Positions 35,259 through 44,456 of a DNA stretch of 64,000 bases are shown piece after piece. The notes below the pieces were generated by a model that was not told where the DNA came from, did not search any database, and worked only from the letters and a program-made list of their open reading frames with translations. This stretch comes from Piscirickettsiaceae bacterium. GTDB lineage: Bacteria > Pseudomonadota > Gammaproteobacteria > Nitrosococcales > Methylophagaceae. The translations under genes were made by a program, and so were the position numbers. The stretch is from positions 636,957-700,956 of the forward strand of contig JABSQN010000004.1 of assembly GCA_013215825.1 (NCBI GenBank). The letters run 5' to 3'. Each line of letters opens with the position of its first letter. The first letter of the stretch is position 1.

Positions 35259-36149
35259 TCACCATCGTTTAGGTGCTTGCATCCAAATATCAATATCGTG
35301 CTCACCCAATACATTCATCATAAAAAGTAGTAAACGATAGGCCGTTCTCACTATAGATAAGTCAGGAATAGTATGACTTTGTCGATATTGTTGCATAAAT
35401 ACTTCAGCTTGTTGCTGATCTAAAAGATATTCCAGCAAAACAAACTCTAACTCTCTGGGTGCAAAAACAAAGGCATCTAAATCAACTAAGACCGATAACG
35501 CTCCTTCATCGTGTAAAAACTGATCCCAGCGAAGATCAAGCATAACGGGCACAAAGCTATCCACGGATAGTAATGCCGCCTGACTGAGTGCATTCATTAA
35601 CAATTCTGCTGGAATAACGTGGTCTTCTGCTAATTGTTTTAAAGTCGATTGTAATTGTTGTGACCAATTCTGGACGGATAAATTAACATCCAGCAAGGTA
35701 CCGTATGTTGCTTGTTGCTGTTGATGAAGCTGGCTAATATGTTGGGCTAGCTTTTCCACCATATCATTATCAATGACATCTGCAGTCACCATTGTGCCTG
35801 CAACTACTTTATTTAAGATAAATGCCGAATCATCCCTTCTCTGTGAACTCGCAGCAATATAATCCGGAATGAGTAATGGACTTAGGTCAGATATTTGTTG
35901 ATATACCTGACTGAATTCACCCAATTGTCGTGGCAAATCAACTTTAAATAATAATGCCATACCTTGCCAGAAAGATGAGCTGCGTACATTCTCTGTATTG
36001 CAAAGCTTCAACATCATCTCACCCGCCACTGTGTCACAGCGCCATAGTTGATGGGTGCTATCTTCAAACATGGCCGCTTGTGCTGTTGCCTTGATTAATT
36101 TAGGTAAGCTTCGTTGTTGCTCATCTGATAAAGAAGGGTACAGCCCCAT
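35259..36149 (-). CDS. Phosphotransferase-fold protein (thiamine kinase-like), atypical catalytic loop
   Basis: A 296-aa protein with the layout of an APH/choline-kinase fold: small N-terminal lobe with EMMLKLCN, helical middle, and a later loop MLDLRWDQFL followed by LVDLDAF. These align with the HGDLHxxN catalytic loop and the DFD-type metal loop, but the usual His-Gly and Asn are replaced while both aspartates remain. It may be a diverged kinase, perhaps for thiamine given its neighbours, or a regulatory pseudokinase. It is convergent with pnuT, six bases apart. Confidence 0.55.
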   Translation of the reverse strand: MGLYPSLSDEQQRSLPKLIKATAQAAMFEDSTHQLWRCDTVAGEMMLKLCNTENVRSSSFWQGMALLFKVDLPRQLGEFSQVYQQISDLSPLLIPDYIAASSQRRDDSAFILNKVVAGTMVTADVIDNDMVEKLAQHISQLHQQQQATYGTLLDVNLSVQNWSQQLQSTLKQLAEDHVIPAELLMNALSQAALLSVDSFVPVMLDLRWDQFLHDEGALSVLVDLDAFVFAPRELEFVLLEYLLDQQQAEVFMQQYRQSHTIPDLSIVRTAYRLLLFMMNVLGEHDIDIWMQAPKRW

Positions 36150-36177
36150 AATAATTAAACCTGTATTAAATCGTTTT

Positions 36178-36259
36178 CGTCATTCTCACGAACGCGGGAA
36201 CCCACGCGATAGTGGCTATTTACACAGCCCAGAGTTCCCCCCACGTTCGCGAGAATGAC
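36178..36259. repeat. REP-like repeat B, copy 1 (82 bases)
   Basis: The ends CGTCATTCTCACGAACGCGG and GTTCGCGAGAATGAC form an imperfect inverted repeat of about 20 bases, enclosing GGGAACCCACGCGATAGTGG. It lies between the kinase-like gene and the SDR gene. A second related copy occurs at 38129. Confidence 0.78.
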
Positions 36260-36285
36260 AAGTGAATTTAAAGACGCTGAAAAAA

Positions 36286-36960
36286 CTACCAAGGCAATAT
36301 TTCACCATTGCTATGCCAAAATGAACCTGTATTATCAAGGTTCAATTCATCCATTCTAGCCAATAAACCTGAGGCCGATTCATCAGTATCAATCAAGCCA
36401 TTATGTCCGGTCATATCCGTACGTACCCAACCTGGATGTAAAATGGCCACGGCAATTTCTTTCGGTTTCAAGTCAATCGACAATGATTTCCCCGCCGCAT
36501 TAACCGCCGCTTTAGACATGCGATAGCCATAGCTTCCACCCGAATCATTATCATCAATCGATCCCATGCGGCTGGTAATAATACCGACTTTACTACCTGA
36601 ACTTAAATTGCCCAATAATGCTTGTGTGGTTAATAATGGACCGAGACTATTGACCTCAAAAAGGCGTTTGCAACTGGCAATCGTGTCTTCATTAAGTTCA
36701 TCCATCGCGATGCCGTCAGCAATACCGGCATTATTAATTAGCCAATCAATTTTTCGGCCTGATAAGGTAGCAGCCAAAGCCGCTAAACTTTCAAAATCAC
36801 TGACATCGACATTCTCAATCACGTCCACGCCTAAGCCTTTCAAAGCGGTTGAACTCTGGCGACACGTGGCAATCACATCAAAACCACGTTGTTTGAGTTG
36901 AGTACAAAGCTCTAAACCAATACCTCGATTACTGCCGGTGACTAATACTGTTTGAGTCAT
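36286..36960 (-). CDS. Short-chain dehydrogenase/reductase
   Basis: A Rossmann-fold SDR of 224 aa. The cofactor motif TGSNRGIGLE is near residue 7, NNAG near 82, and the catalytic serine/tyrosine/lysine appear in ITSRMGS and YGYRMSKAA. A basic residue in the first loop suggests NADP(H). I start at ATG 36960 because GGAG lies seven bases upstream; a frame four codons longer begins inside that site. The closest family is the CsgA/sniffer-like SDR group. The substrate is unknown. Confidence 0.85.
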   Translation of the reverse strand: MTQTVLVTGSNRGIGLELCTQLKQRGFDVIATCRQSSTALKGLGVDVIENVDVSDFESLAALAATLSGRKIDWLINNAGIADGIAMDELNEDTIASCKRLFEVNSLGPLLTTQALLGNLSSGSKVGIITSRMGSIDDNDSGGSYGYRMSKAAVNAAGKSLSIDLKPKEIAVAILHPGWVRTDMTGHNGLIDTDESASGLLARMDELNLDNTGSFWHSNGEILPW

Positions 36961-36982
36961 GTTTTTCTCCATTCATTTAGCC

Positions 36983-37028
36983 GTGGGTTGGACTTTAGTC
37001 CAATATGTCGCATTAAAATACGACCTAC
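36983..37028. repeat. Dispersed double-palindrome repeat, copy 6 of 6
   Basis: GTGGGTTGGACTTTAGTCCA is followed by TGTCGCATTAAAATACGACC, with inverted ends. It overlaps the end of mtnA and supplies its TAG stop codon at 37025-37027. Confidence 0.8.
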
Positions 37029-38065
37029 TTTATTGCTGCCATTGATTCTAGTGAGGGTGAAATAATAACACCTGCTTCGGTAACAATGGCATCTATCAAT
37101 TTAGCAGGAGTCACATCAAAAGCAGGATTCAATGCCGCCACCCCTTCTGGCGCAATTTGCATACCATTAATCATGGTGACTTCTTGTTCTGGACGTTGTT
37201 CTATCGGGATCTCTGCACCGTCATGCGACTGCCAATCAATGGTTGATGTCGGTGCAACCACCATCATTTTTACACCATGATATTTGGCTAATATCGCCAA
37301 CATATAGGTGCCAACTTTATTAGCCACATCACCATTAGCAGTAATGCGATCAGCACCAACAATCACCCAATCAACCTTGCCCGTCGCCATTAATACCGCC
37401 GCTGCACCTTCTGTTTGTAAGGTAACGGGGATATTATTTTGCTGTAATTCCCATGCTGTTAACCTTGCACCTTGTAGCCAAGGCCGTGTTTCATCGGCAT
37501 AAACATGATCTATTTTGCCATCAATATAGCCTTGTTGAATCACGCCTAAAGCGGTGCCAAAACCACCCGTCGCTAATGCTCCGGCATTGCAATGTGTTAG
37601 TACGATACTGTTGGCATTTAATAAATCAGCACCTAATTTACCCATCACATGATTAGCCACAATATCTTCATCATGGATACACTGAGCCTCTTTCAATAAA
37701 CGTGCTTCTGGCGATTCATTATCTGGCAAACCTTGATAAATCTCTGTCATACGATGAATTGCCCAATGCAAATTAATTGCTGTGGGTCGTGACTCTGCCA
37801 AATGCGCCAGCGGTGCTGTCATCGCCTGTTTCCAGTTGATTGCGGCAATATTCCAAGCTTGTCGCGCGGCTAGCACAACACCATAAGCCGCCGTAATGCC
37901 AATTGCTGGCGCTCCACGAACCACCATCTCAGTAATGGCATTAGCAACATCATCCGGATGCTCATAATCCAACCAATTTTGATGATGAGGAAGTTGTCGT
38001 TGGTCTAATAAAGCGAGTTTATTATCACGCCATGCCATCGGCTGAATTGATTGTTGTTTTTGCAA
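37025..38065 (-). CDS. mtnA: S-methyl-5-thioribose-1-phosphate isomerase
   Basis: MtnA isomerises methylthioribose-1-phosphate to methylthioribulose-1-phosphate in methionine salvage. The family signature is complete: VRGAPAIGITAAYG, the catalytic Cys in THCNAGALATGG, VYADETRPWLQGARLTAWEL and the catalytic Asp in VGADRITANGDVANKVGTY. It is 346 aa. The stop codon lies inside a palindromic repeat. Its divergent partner mtaD supplies or consumes related methylthio-nucleosides. Confidence 0.94.
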   Translation of the reverse strand: MQKQQSIQPMAWRDNKLALLDQRQLPHHQNWLDYEHPDDVANAITEMVVRGAPAIGITAAYGVVLAARQAWNIAAINWKQAMTAPLAHLAESRPTAINLHWAIHRMTEIYQGLPDNESPEARLLKEAQCIHDEDIVANHVMGKLGADLLNANSIVLTHCNAGALATGGFGTALGVIQQGYIDGKIDHVYADETRPWLQGARLTAWELQQNNIPVTLQTEGAAAVLMATGKVDWVIVGADRITANGDVANKVGTYMLAILAKYHGVKMMVVAPTSTIDWQSHDGAEIPIEQRPEQEVTMINGMQIAPEGVAALNPAFDVTPAKLIDAIVTEAGVIISPSLESMAAIK

Positions 38066-38128
38066 TATTATCTCCTGTTAATGCAACTAGATATCTTAGT
38101 TAAATCACGCTGTTCTTGCAAAAATGGT

Positions 38129-38209
38129 CGTCATTCCCGCGAACGTGGCAATCCAACGGTAGTGAATGCATACTAAAGCCTATAAATTTCCGTATTCGCG
38201 AGGATATCA
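38129..38209. repeat. REP-like repeat B, copy 2
   Basis: CGTCATTCCCGCGAACGTGG and CGTATTCGCGAGGATATCAC flank a diverged centre containing GGTAGTGAATGCATAC. The outer arms pair imperfectly. It lies in the intergenic region between mtnA and mtaD. Confidence 0.75.
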
Positions 38210-38242
38210 CACAAGAAAAGCTACATTTCGAAACGGTTTGGG

Positions 38243-38248
38243 TATAAT
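38243..38248 (+). promoter_or_regulatory. Consensus -10 box just upstream of the mtaD start
   Basis: TATAAT lies seven bases before the mtaD ATG at 38255, with GCTACA as a partial -35 box 17 bases upstream. Transcription from it would begin at or next to the ATG, giving a leaderless mRNA. No ribosome binding site is seen. Confidence 0.4.
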
Positions 38249-38254
38249 CAAACC

Positions 38255-39577
38255 ATGAAAAATATTGATCTTATTATACACGCCCGTTGGGTTGTCCCTA
38301 TTGATGCTAAACAGTCTGTTTTAGAACATCATTCTGTTGTGATTCATAAAGGTCATATTGTTGCAGTAATCCCTCAAGACAAGGCGAAACAACGTTATTC
38401 TGCCACGACTGAGCAAAATTTTGCTGAGCACTGCATTATGCCTGGATTAATCAATAATCATACTCACAGTCCGATGTCGTTACTACGTGGGCTGGCTGAT
38501 GATTTACCCTTAATGACATGGCTTAATGATCACATCTGGCCAGCTGAAAAAAAATGGGTCAGTGATGCCTTTGTTGAAGCAGGATCGGAACTCGCCATTG
38601 CTGAAATGATTCGCGGCGGCACCACCTGTTTCAATGATATGTACTTCTTCCCTGATGCCACGGCTCGTGTGGTTGATCAAAGCGGTATCCGTGCCAACCT
38701 AGGTATGATTGTGCTTGAATTCCCTTCTGCTTGGGCAGCAAATGTTGATGAATATCTACACAAGGGTGAGCAATTGCATGATCATTATCGTCATCACCCT
38801 CGAATTACCACTGCCTATGCCCCCCACGCTCCCTACACTATTTCTGATAGCGCTTTAGAATCTATTATCATGAATGCAGAAGAATTAGATGTTCCGATTC
38901 ATATGCATATTCATGAAACGGCAGATGAAATAGCGGACAGTATTAAACAATATGGCATACGACCTTTAGAACGCTTAAAAAACCTAGGCCTATTATCACC
39001 ACGGTTAATTGCTGTCCATATGACCCAATTAACGGAACAAGAAATTAAATGGTGTGGTGAAGCAAATATTCATATTGCTCATTGCCCTGAGTCTAATCTA
39101 AAACTAGCGAGTGGTTTTTGTCCTATTGCTCAATTAAAAGAAGTCGGCGTTAACATCACTATTGGTACTGATGGTGCGGCCTCCAATAATGATTTAGATA
39201 TGTTTGCTGAAATGCGCCAAGCAGCAATACTTGCTAAAGCCGTTGCTCAAGATGCCAGTGCAATCCCAGCCCATACTGCATTAGAAATGGCAACAATCAA
39301 TGCCGCTAAGTCTTTGGGCATTGATAAAATCACCGGCTCATTAGCCAAAGGCAAAGCGGCAGATATCATTGCTGTTGATTTTAGTAACTTAGAATCTCAG
39401 CCTTGTTATGACGTAATTTCTCAACTCGTTTATGCAACAGGTCGGCATCAAGTAACCGATGTATGGGTTGAAGGTAAGCAATTATTAAAAGACCGAGAAC
39501 TCACCACCTTACATAGCAGTAAAATTATTCAAACCACACACGATTGGGCAGATAAAATAAGGCATGCAGACCAATGA
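38255..39577 (+). CDS. mtaD: 5-methylthioadenosine/S-adenosylhomocysteine deaminase
   Basis: This amidohydrolase (TRZ/ATZ family) has metal ligands in [24 protein letters not shown], and [13 protein letters not shown]. It deaminates methylthioadenosine or SAH to the inosine forms. The length of 440 aa is normal. It overlaps ubiG by four bases. Pairing with mtnA suggests a variant methionine salvage route via methylthioinosine. Confidence 0.92.
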   Translation: MKNIDLIIHARWVVPIDAKQSVLEHHSVVIHKGHIVAVIPQDKAKQRYSATTEQNFAEHCIMPGLINNHTHSPMSLLRGLADDLPLMTWLNDHIWPAEKKWVSDAFVEAGSELAIAEMIRGGTTCFNDMYFFPDATARVVDQSGIRANLGMIVLEFPSAWAANVDEYLHKGEQLHDHYRHHPRITTAYAPHAPYTISDSALESIIMNAEELDVPIHMHIHETADEIADSIKQYGIRPLERLKNLGLLSPRLIAVHMTQLTEQEIKWCGEANIHIAHCPESNLKLASGFCPIAQLKEVGVNITIGTDGAASNNDLDMFAEMRQAAILAKAVAQDASAIPAHTALEMATINAAKSLGIDKITGSLAKGKAADIIAVDFSNLESQPCYDVISQLVYATGRHQVTDVWVEGKQLLKDRELTTLHSSKIIQTTHDWADKIRHADQ

Positions 39578-40287
39578 GCAATACACAGGAAAATGTAGAC
39601 CCCGCTGAAGTAGCTAAATTTGAAGCATTAGCCAATGGTTGGTGGGATCTTGAAGGTGAATCCAAGCCGTTGCATGAAATAAATCCACTACGACTAGGAT
39701 TTATTCAACAACACACCAAACTAAAAGACAAACAAATCATTGATGTTGGCTGTGGTGGTGGCATATTATCCGAAGCCTTGGTAAAAGAAGGGGCGAATGT
39801 AACGGGTATTGATATGGGTAAACTACCGCTTGACGTTGCCAAATTACACGCCTTAGAAGCGGAACTCACCATTGATTATCAACAATCTACGGCCGAACAA
39901 AAAGCCGAGCAATCTGCTGAGCAATATGATGCTGTCACCTGCATGGAAATGTTAGAACATGTGCCTGATCCCGTCTCAGTAATAAAAGCCTGCGCCCAAT
40001 TAGTTAAACCCGGTGGCGATGTCTTTTTATCGACGCTTAATCGTCACCCAAAGGCCTACTTATTTGCTGTTGTTGGTGCCGAATATATTATGAATATGCT
40101 GCCTAAAGGCACTCATGATTATAAGAAATTTATCCGACCTTCCGAGATGGCATCATGGTGTCGTCAAGCCGGTTTAAATGTTAAAAACATGACGGGGTTA
40201 AGCTATAACCCTTTCAGTAAAACCTACTCACTAAGTGACGATGTAAGTGTTAACTACCTCGTTCATTGCCAGAAAGTAACGGATTAA
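39574..40287 (+). CDS. ubiG: Ubiquinone biosynthesis O-methyltransferase UbiG
   Basis: A SAM-dependent methyltransferase that performs both O-methylations of ubiquinone synthesis. The SAM motif [15 protein letters not shown] is near residue 56. The [21 protein letters not shown] start and the membrane-binding insert [11 protein letters not shown] are typical. It is 237 aa. It is coupled to mtaD and gph by overlaps. Confidence 0.96.
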   Translation: MSNTQENVDPAEVAKFEALANGWWDLEGESKPLHEINPLRLGFIQQHTKLKDKQIIDVGCGGGILSEALVKEGANVTGIDMGKLPLDVAKLHALEAELTIDYQQSTAEQKAEQSAEQYDAVTCMEMLEHVPDPVSVIKACAQLVKPGGDVFLSTLNRHPKAYLFAVVGAEYIMNMLPKGTHDYKKFIRPSEMASWCRQAGLNVKNMTGLSYNPFSKTYSLSDDVSVNYLVHCQKVTD

Positions 40288-40940
40288 TGCAGCCAATCTC
40301 TGCCATACTTTTTGATCTGGATGGTACATTAGTCGATACGGCACCCGATCTTGCTTTTGCCCTCAACACCCTGCTTGAACAAGAGGGTCTTGTCGCACTT
40401 TCTTATAATGCGATTCGCCCAGTTGCTAGTCACGGTAGTCCTGCCTTATTAAAATTAGGCTTCGACATTTCAACAGAAGATCAAGATTATCCTGCTTTAC
40501 AACAACGTTTTATTCAACACTACCAAGATAATATTGTCCGTAAATCAGCCTTATTTGATGGCATGGAAACCATACTATCTACACTGGAAGAAAGAAATAT
40601 TCCGTGGGGAATAATCACCAATAAGCCTGCTTTTTTAACCGAGCCGTTATTAGAAAAGCTCAACTTAAATCAACGAACAAACTGCATTGTCAGTGCCGAT
40701 ACCACAGCACATAGCAAACCACATCCGGCGCCTATGTTGCATGCCTGTAAGCTCATCAATAAAAAACCAGAACAATGCCTTTATATTGGTGATGCAGCCC
40801 GAGATATTGAAGCAGGAAAAAATGTAAATATGCAAACCGTTGCTGCCCGCTATGGCTATTTGGGTGAACATGATCATATTGAAGACTGGCAAGCCGATGC
40901 CATCATTGACCACCCGAGCGAGATATTACAGTGGATTTAA
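40287..40940 (+). CDS. gph: Phosphoglycolate phosphatase-like HAD hydrolase
   Basis: A 217-aa HAD phosphatase. Motif I DLDGTLVDTAPDL (nucleophile Asp), motif II ITNKPA and motif III/IV YIGDAARDIEAGKN are intact. I start at the ATG overlapping the ubiG stop (TAATG). Gph removes phosphoglycolate produced in DNA repair; the gammaproteobacterial ubiG-gph pairing supports the name. The MupP role in peptidoglycan recycling is a close alternative seen in Pseudomonas. Confidence 0.88.
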   Translation: MQPISAILFDLDGTLVDTAPDLAFALNTLLEQEGLVALSYNAIRPVASHGSPALLKLGFDISTEDQDYPALQQRFIQHYQDNIVRKSALFDGMETILSTLEERNIPWGIITNKPAFLTEPLLEKLNLNQRTNCIVSADTTAHSKPHPAPMLHACKLINKKPEQCLYIGDAARDIEAGKNVNMQTVAARYGYLGEHDHIEDWQADAIIDHPSEILQWI

Positions 40941-42199
40941 GCCCCTTCATCATTATCCTACTGTTAATTTGTGGCGGCTTAGTCGGTGCAATCGCAACTT
41001 ACTTTAACCGTGAGAAAAAGATCCGCGAGCTAAGTCTTGCCCATTCTGAGCTCTCCTTAAAATTAGAACTCGAACAAAAAAATCGTGACCAATTAAACGG
41101 CACCATCAAACAAACACAAGAACAGCTCGCCAACACCTTCAACCAACTCTCTAATGAAGCTTTAACTCGTAATAATAATAGCTTCCTTAAATTGGCGGAA
41201 GAAAATCTAAAACGCTTTCAAAGTGAAGCAAAAGCAGAGTTAAGCAGTAAAGAAAAGTCGATAGAACAACTGGTCAAACCGATCAGTGACGCCTTAAAAC
41301 AAACTACAAAACAAATTCATGATATCGAAAAAGATCGCAAAGAAGCCTACGGTAGCTTGCGAACAACCATTGATACCATGAACAAAAATCAACAAAACCT
41401 GCAACAAGAAACCCAAAATCTAGTACAAGCCTTACGCCGGCCAGAAGTTCGTGGACAATGGGGCGAAATGACCCTAAAACGTCTTGCCGAGCTTAGTGGC
41501 ATGGTGGCACATTGTGATTTTTTTGAACAAACACATACTAAAACAGACACCGGTGCCATTCGCCCGGATATGATTGTACGTCTACCTGAAAATAGAACCA
41601 TCATCGTCGATGCTAAAACCCCGCTTGATGCCTATTTATCAGCCATTCAAGCAAAAGATGATGCAACGCGCCAGTCAGAACTCAAACGTCATGCTCAAAT
41701 TATCCGTAGCCGCGTACGCGAACTCGCCGCCAAAAACTACTGGGCTGAATACAGTGATTCGCCTGAATTTGTTGTACTGTTTATTCCCGGTGATCAATTT
41801 CTATCCGCCGCTTTAGAAATAGATAGCACCTTGCTAGAAGACAGCATGAGCCAAAATATTATCTTAGCCACGCCAACCAACTTTATCGCTCTATTACGCG
41901 CCGTCTCCTATGGTTGGAAACAACAAGTCTTAGCAGAAAATGCCATGGAAATTCGTGAACTCGGCGAAACCTTATACAAGCGTTTGGCAACCTTTACTGG
42001 CCACCTCGACAAACTTGGCAAAAGCCTCAACAGCAGTGTTGATCACTTTAATAAATCCGTCGGCTCGCTCGAACGCCAAGTCATGCCAAGCGGGCGTAAA
42101 TTCTTAGAAATGGGCTTACGTGCAAAAAGCGAAATAGTCGAGCTACAACCCATAGAAAAACAAATTAGAGAAGTACAGGATCAACGTGAAGACAAATGA
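40931..42199 (+). CDS. rmuC: DNA recombination protein RmuC
   Basis: A 422-aa protein with one N-terminal membrane helix (FIIILLLICGGLVGAIATYF), a long coiled coil (about 25-165) and a PD-(D/E)XK nuclease core: RPEVRGQWGEMTLKRLAE and RPDMIVRLPENRTIIVDAKTPLDAY. RmuC limits recombination at inverted repeats. The GTG start overlaps gph by ten bases, so it belongs to the same transcription unit. Confidence 0.93.
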   Translation: MDLSPFIIILLLICGGLVGAIATYFNREKKIRELSLAHSELSLKLELEQKNRDQLNGTIKQTQEQLANTFNQLSNEALTRNNNSFLKLAEENLKRFQSEAKAELSSKEKSIEQLVKPISDALKQTTKQIHDIEKDRKEAYGSLRTTIDTMNKNQQNLQQETQNLVQALRRPEVRGQWGEMTLKRLAELSGMVAHCDFFEQTHTKTDTGAIRPDMIVRLPENRTIIVDAKTPLDAYLSAIQAKDDATRQSELKRHAQIIRSRVRELAAKNYWAEYSDSPEFVVLFIPGDQFLSAALEIDSTLLEDSMSQNIILATPTNFIALLRAVSYGWKQQVLAENAMEIRELGETLYKRLATFTGHLDKLGKSLNSSVDHFNKSVGSLERQVMPSGRKFLEMGLRAKSEIVELQPIEKQIREVQDQREDK

Positions 42200-43097
42200 A
42201 ACACAGTTAAAGCAAGCCTATGACCACTGCCAACAATTAGCAAAAAGTCATTATGAAAACTTCCCCGTTGCCTCAATATTACTTCCTAAACACTTGCGGC
42301 AACCGATCAGCGTTATTTATGCCTTTGCCAGAACTGCCGATGACTTTGCTGATGAAGGTGATGCCACACAACCACAGCGCCTACAGCAACTAGACTCCTA
42401 CAGTCAGGCATTGCAACAGATACACAATCACAACTATCAAGGGCAAGATCCCATCTTTATCGCCCTTGCAGACGTAATTCAACAACACCAACTCCCGATC
42501 AGTCTATTTGACGATCTACTCTCCGCTTTCAAACAAGATGTAGTGAAAAGTCGCTACGCTAATTTTGCAGAAGTGCTCGACTACTGTACTCGCTCTGCCA
42601 ATCCGGTAGGACGTTTATTACTGCACTTAGTCGGTCAAACTAATAATGAACAATTAAAACAGTCAGATAATGTCTGCACCGCCCTGCAACTCATCAACTT
42701 CTACCAAGATATCGTACAAGACTACATCGAATCAGATCGTATCTATATCCCACAAGATGAACTTGCTGGTGCTGGATTAAAAGAAGAAGATTTGGTTAAT
42801 CCTGATAGTCAGAAGATCGCTCCGCTTATTCGTAGTTTGTATCAACGTACTGAAACCATTATGGCTGAAGGTTGTGAATTGGGTGTACATTTGGATGGTC
42901 GGATGGGTTGGGAAGTTCGGGGGATGACTTTGGGTGGGATATTTACACTTAATAAGTTGATGGAGCAGGATAATAAACAGCTGTTGTCCAGGCCTCGGCT
43001 TGGTCGTTTGTTGTTTTTTAGGATCGTAGTTGTTAGTTTTTTTAAGGGGTGGTATTTTAGGGTAGTTAAATCATTGCTTGGTTGCAACAATAATTAA
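42186..43097 (+). CDS. hpnC: Squalene/phytoene synthase family protein, HpnC type
   Basis: A 303-aa all-helical prenyl synthase fold. Aspartate-rich motifs are AFARTADDFADEGD near residue 45 and LINFYQDIVQDYIESDRIYIP near 175. HpnC hydrolyses presqualene diphosphate to hydroxysqualene in the HpnCDE route to hopanoids. HpnD and HpnE are not in the window, so HpnC versus a carotenoid synthase is a judgment from sequence style and the rmuC/gph context. It overlaps rmuC by 14 bases. Confidence 0.82.
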   Translation: MKTNETQLKQAYDHCQQLAKSHYENFPVASILLPKHLRQPISVIYAFARTADDFADEGDATQPQRLQQLDSYSQALQQIHNHNYQGQDPIFIALADVIQQHQLPISLFDDLLSAFKQDVVKSRYANFAEVLDYCTRSANPVGRLLLHLVGQTNNEQLKQSDNVCTALQLINFYQDIVQDYIESDRIYIPQDELAGAGLKEEDLVNPDSQKIAPLIRSLYQRTETIMAEGCELGVHLDGRMGWEVRGMTLGGIFTLNKLMEQDNKQLLSRPRLGRLLFFRIVVVSFFKGWYFRVVKSLLGCNNN

Positions 43098-43184
43098 AAA
43101 CACACACTCAAATACCGCAATATTTGCAAACTATAAAGATGCATATAATTGAAGCAGCCCAGAAATTAACAAAAAAGAGACAAA

Positions 43185-43928
43185 CTAAACATTCCCCTTC
43201 CAATTAATTTGCCAAATCTTCCCTTGTTTTTCAGCTATAAATGGAAGTAAGGGGGATAATGTAATCCCTGTGCTAGACTCTGATAATACATGACCTGTTA
43301 GAGTAATTTTATTAGCTTTTATATGTATCAGAATATCAACAGCATCACTAAACTTGTAATCAATTATCTTTAAATTAAATCCATCTTGTTCATTTCCCGT
43401 AGCGGATAACATAATATTCTCAAGATCAAATATTCCTAGTACTGTTGAGACTGATAATGACTCTGCTTTAGCTACTAATTTTATATTTTCAATTTGATCA
43501 CTAAATTTTGCTAATTCAATATCAAATCCAACCTCACCAGAAATTGAGTTTCCTTTTGGCAGATATGGAGTTAATTTATCCCCATTTAATATAAGTTTTA
43601 CATCTGAAAAGACTATCTTACTAAAAAGATTGATTGAAACAACGCCACTCCCCACTAGCTTCGGATCATTTATATTCCAATTTAAAGATAACTTACTCAA
43701 TAATATCCTTAAAGGCTGCCATGACCAAGATACATTTCTAACAGTACTTTCATCTATTTTCAATTGTTTAGCTTGCCCTGATAAGTATCGGCCACTAATG
43801 CCCTGCATACTGATATCAGAAGAATAGAAGCCCCATTGATAAGCTTTATGTGCTGGCATAGTCAAAAATAAGCTGCAAAAAAACACAACAAGAGTAAAGG
43901 TTATTATGATTAATCGCTGCTTTAACAT
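43185..43928 (-). CDS. gspN: Type II secretion system protein N
   Basis: A 247-aa inner membrane protein with one N-terminal helix (IIITFTLVVFFCSLFLTMPA) and a beta-rich periplasmic domain. Motifs of GspN include AYQWGFYSSDISMQGISGRYLSGQAKQLKI and SWSWQPLRILL. GspN is an accessory T2SS component found in only some systems. It is last in the gsp operon, 39 bases after gspM. The gspO peptidase is not nearby, so pilus and secretion pseudopilins may share one PilD enzyme. Confidence 0.84.
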   Translation of the reverse strand: MLKQRLIIITFTLVVFFCSLFLTMPAHKAYQWGFYSSDISMQGISGRYLSGQAKQLKIDESTVRNVSWSWQPLRILLSKLSLNWNINDPKLVGSGVVSINLFSKIVFSDVKLILNGDKLTPYLPKGNSISGEVGFDIELAKFSDQIENIKLVAKAESLSVSTVLGIFDLENIMLSATGNEQDGFNLKIIDYKFSDAVDILIHIKANKITLTGHVLSESSTGITLSPLLPFIAEKQGKIWQINWKGNV

Positions 43929-43967
43929 GTCTTCGTTAGTATTCCTTTATTCGCTATTTATCTAGCA

Positions 43968-44456
43968 TTAGCTTGTAGTTAATGTAGCACGAACACTCAC
44001 TCGTCCAGATTTACTTGTTTCACTAATAGCGATACTCTCAACTTGAACCCCATGCTTCTTTTGCATAGTCTCAAGCCACAGCAATAACGTTGAGAATTCA
44101 ACCTGTTCTAACCAAACTTGTACATTATCGCTACCGGCTGTTTGGAAACGACTAATATCAATTTTAGCTCGTTTTGCTGTTGAATTTATTCGTTGAGAAA
44201 TAGATTGAGCACCAATCATTTTAGGCAGAGGGTTTTGTTGCTGCAATTGCTTTGCCAATAATGTCTTGTCCTGCATCCATTGTAATAGCTCGACTTGCTT
44301 GTCCAGCGAATGAGTAGCATTCTCTCGCCCTTGATATAAAGGCCCAATAATCATCACTTGAAATAAAAGAAAAATTATAACTACAGCTAATGCAGCCACC
44401 ATCTGTTTTTCTCTGATAACTAGCGTTTGCCACCATTGTTGTACTGATGATTTCAT
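43968..44456 (-). CDS. gspM: Type II secretion system protein M
   Basis: A 162-aa single-pass inner membrane protein: short cytosolic start, helix MVAALAVVIIFLLFQVMIIGPLY, coiled coil, then a small ferredoxin-like periplasmic domain. GspM pairs with GspL to form the assembly platform. It overlaps gspL by four bases. Confidence 0.88.
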   Translation of the reverse strand: MKSSVQQWWQTLVIREKQMVAALAVVIIFLLFQVMIIGPLYQGRENATHSLDKQVELLQWMQDKTLLAKQLQQQNPLPKMIGAQSISQRINSTAKRAKIDISRFQTAGSDNVQVWLEQVEFSTLLLWLETMQKKHGVQVESIAISETSKSGRVSVRATLTTS

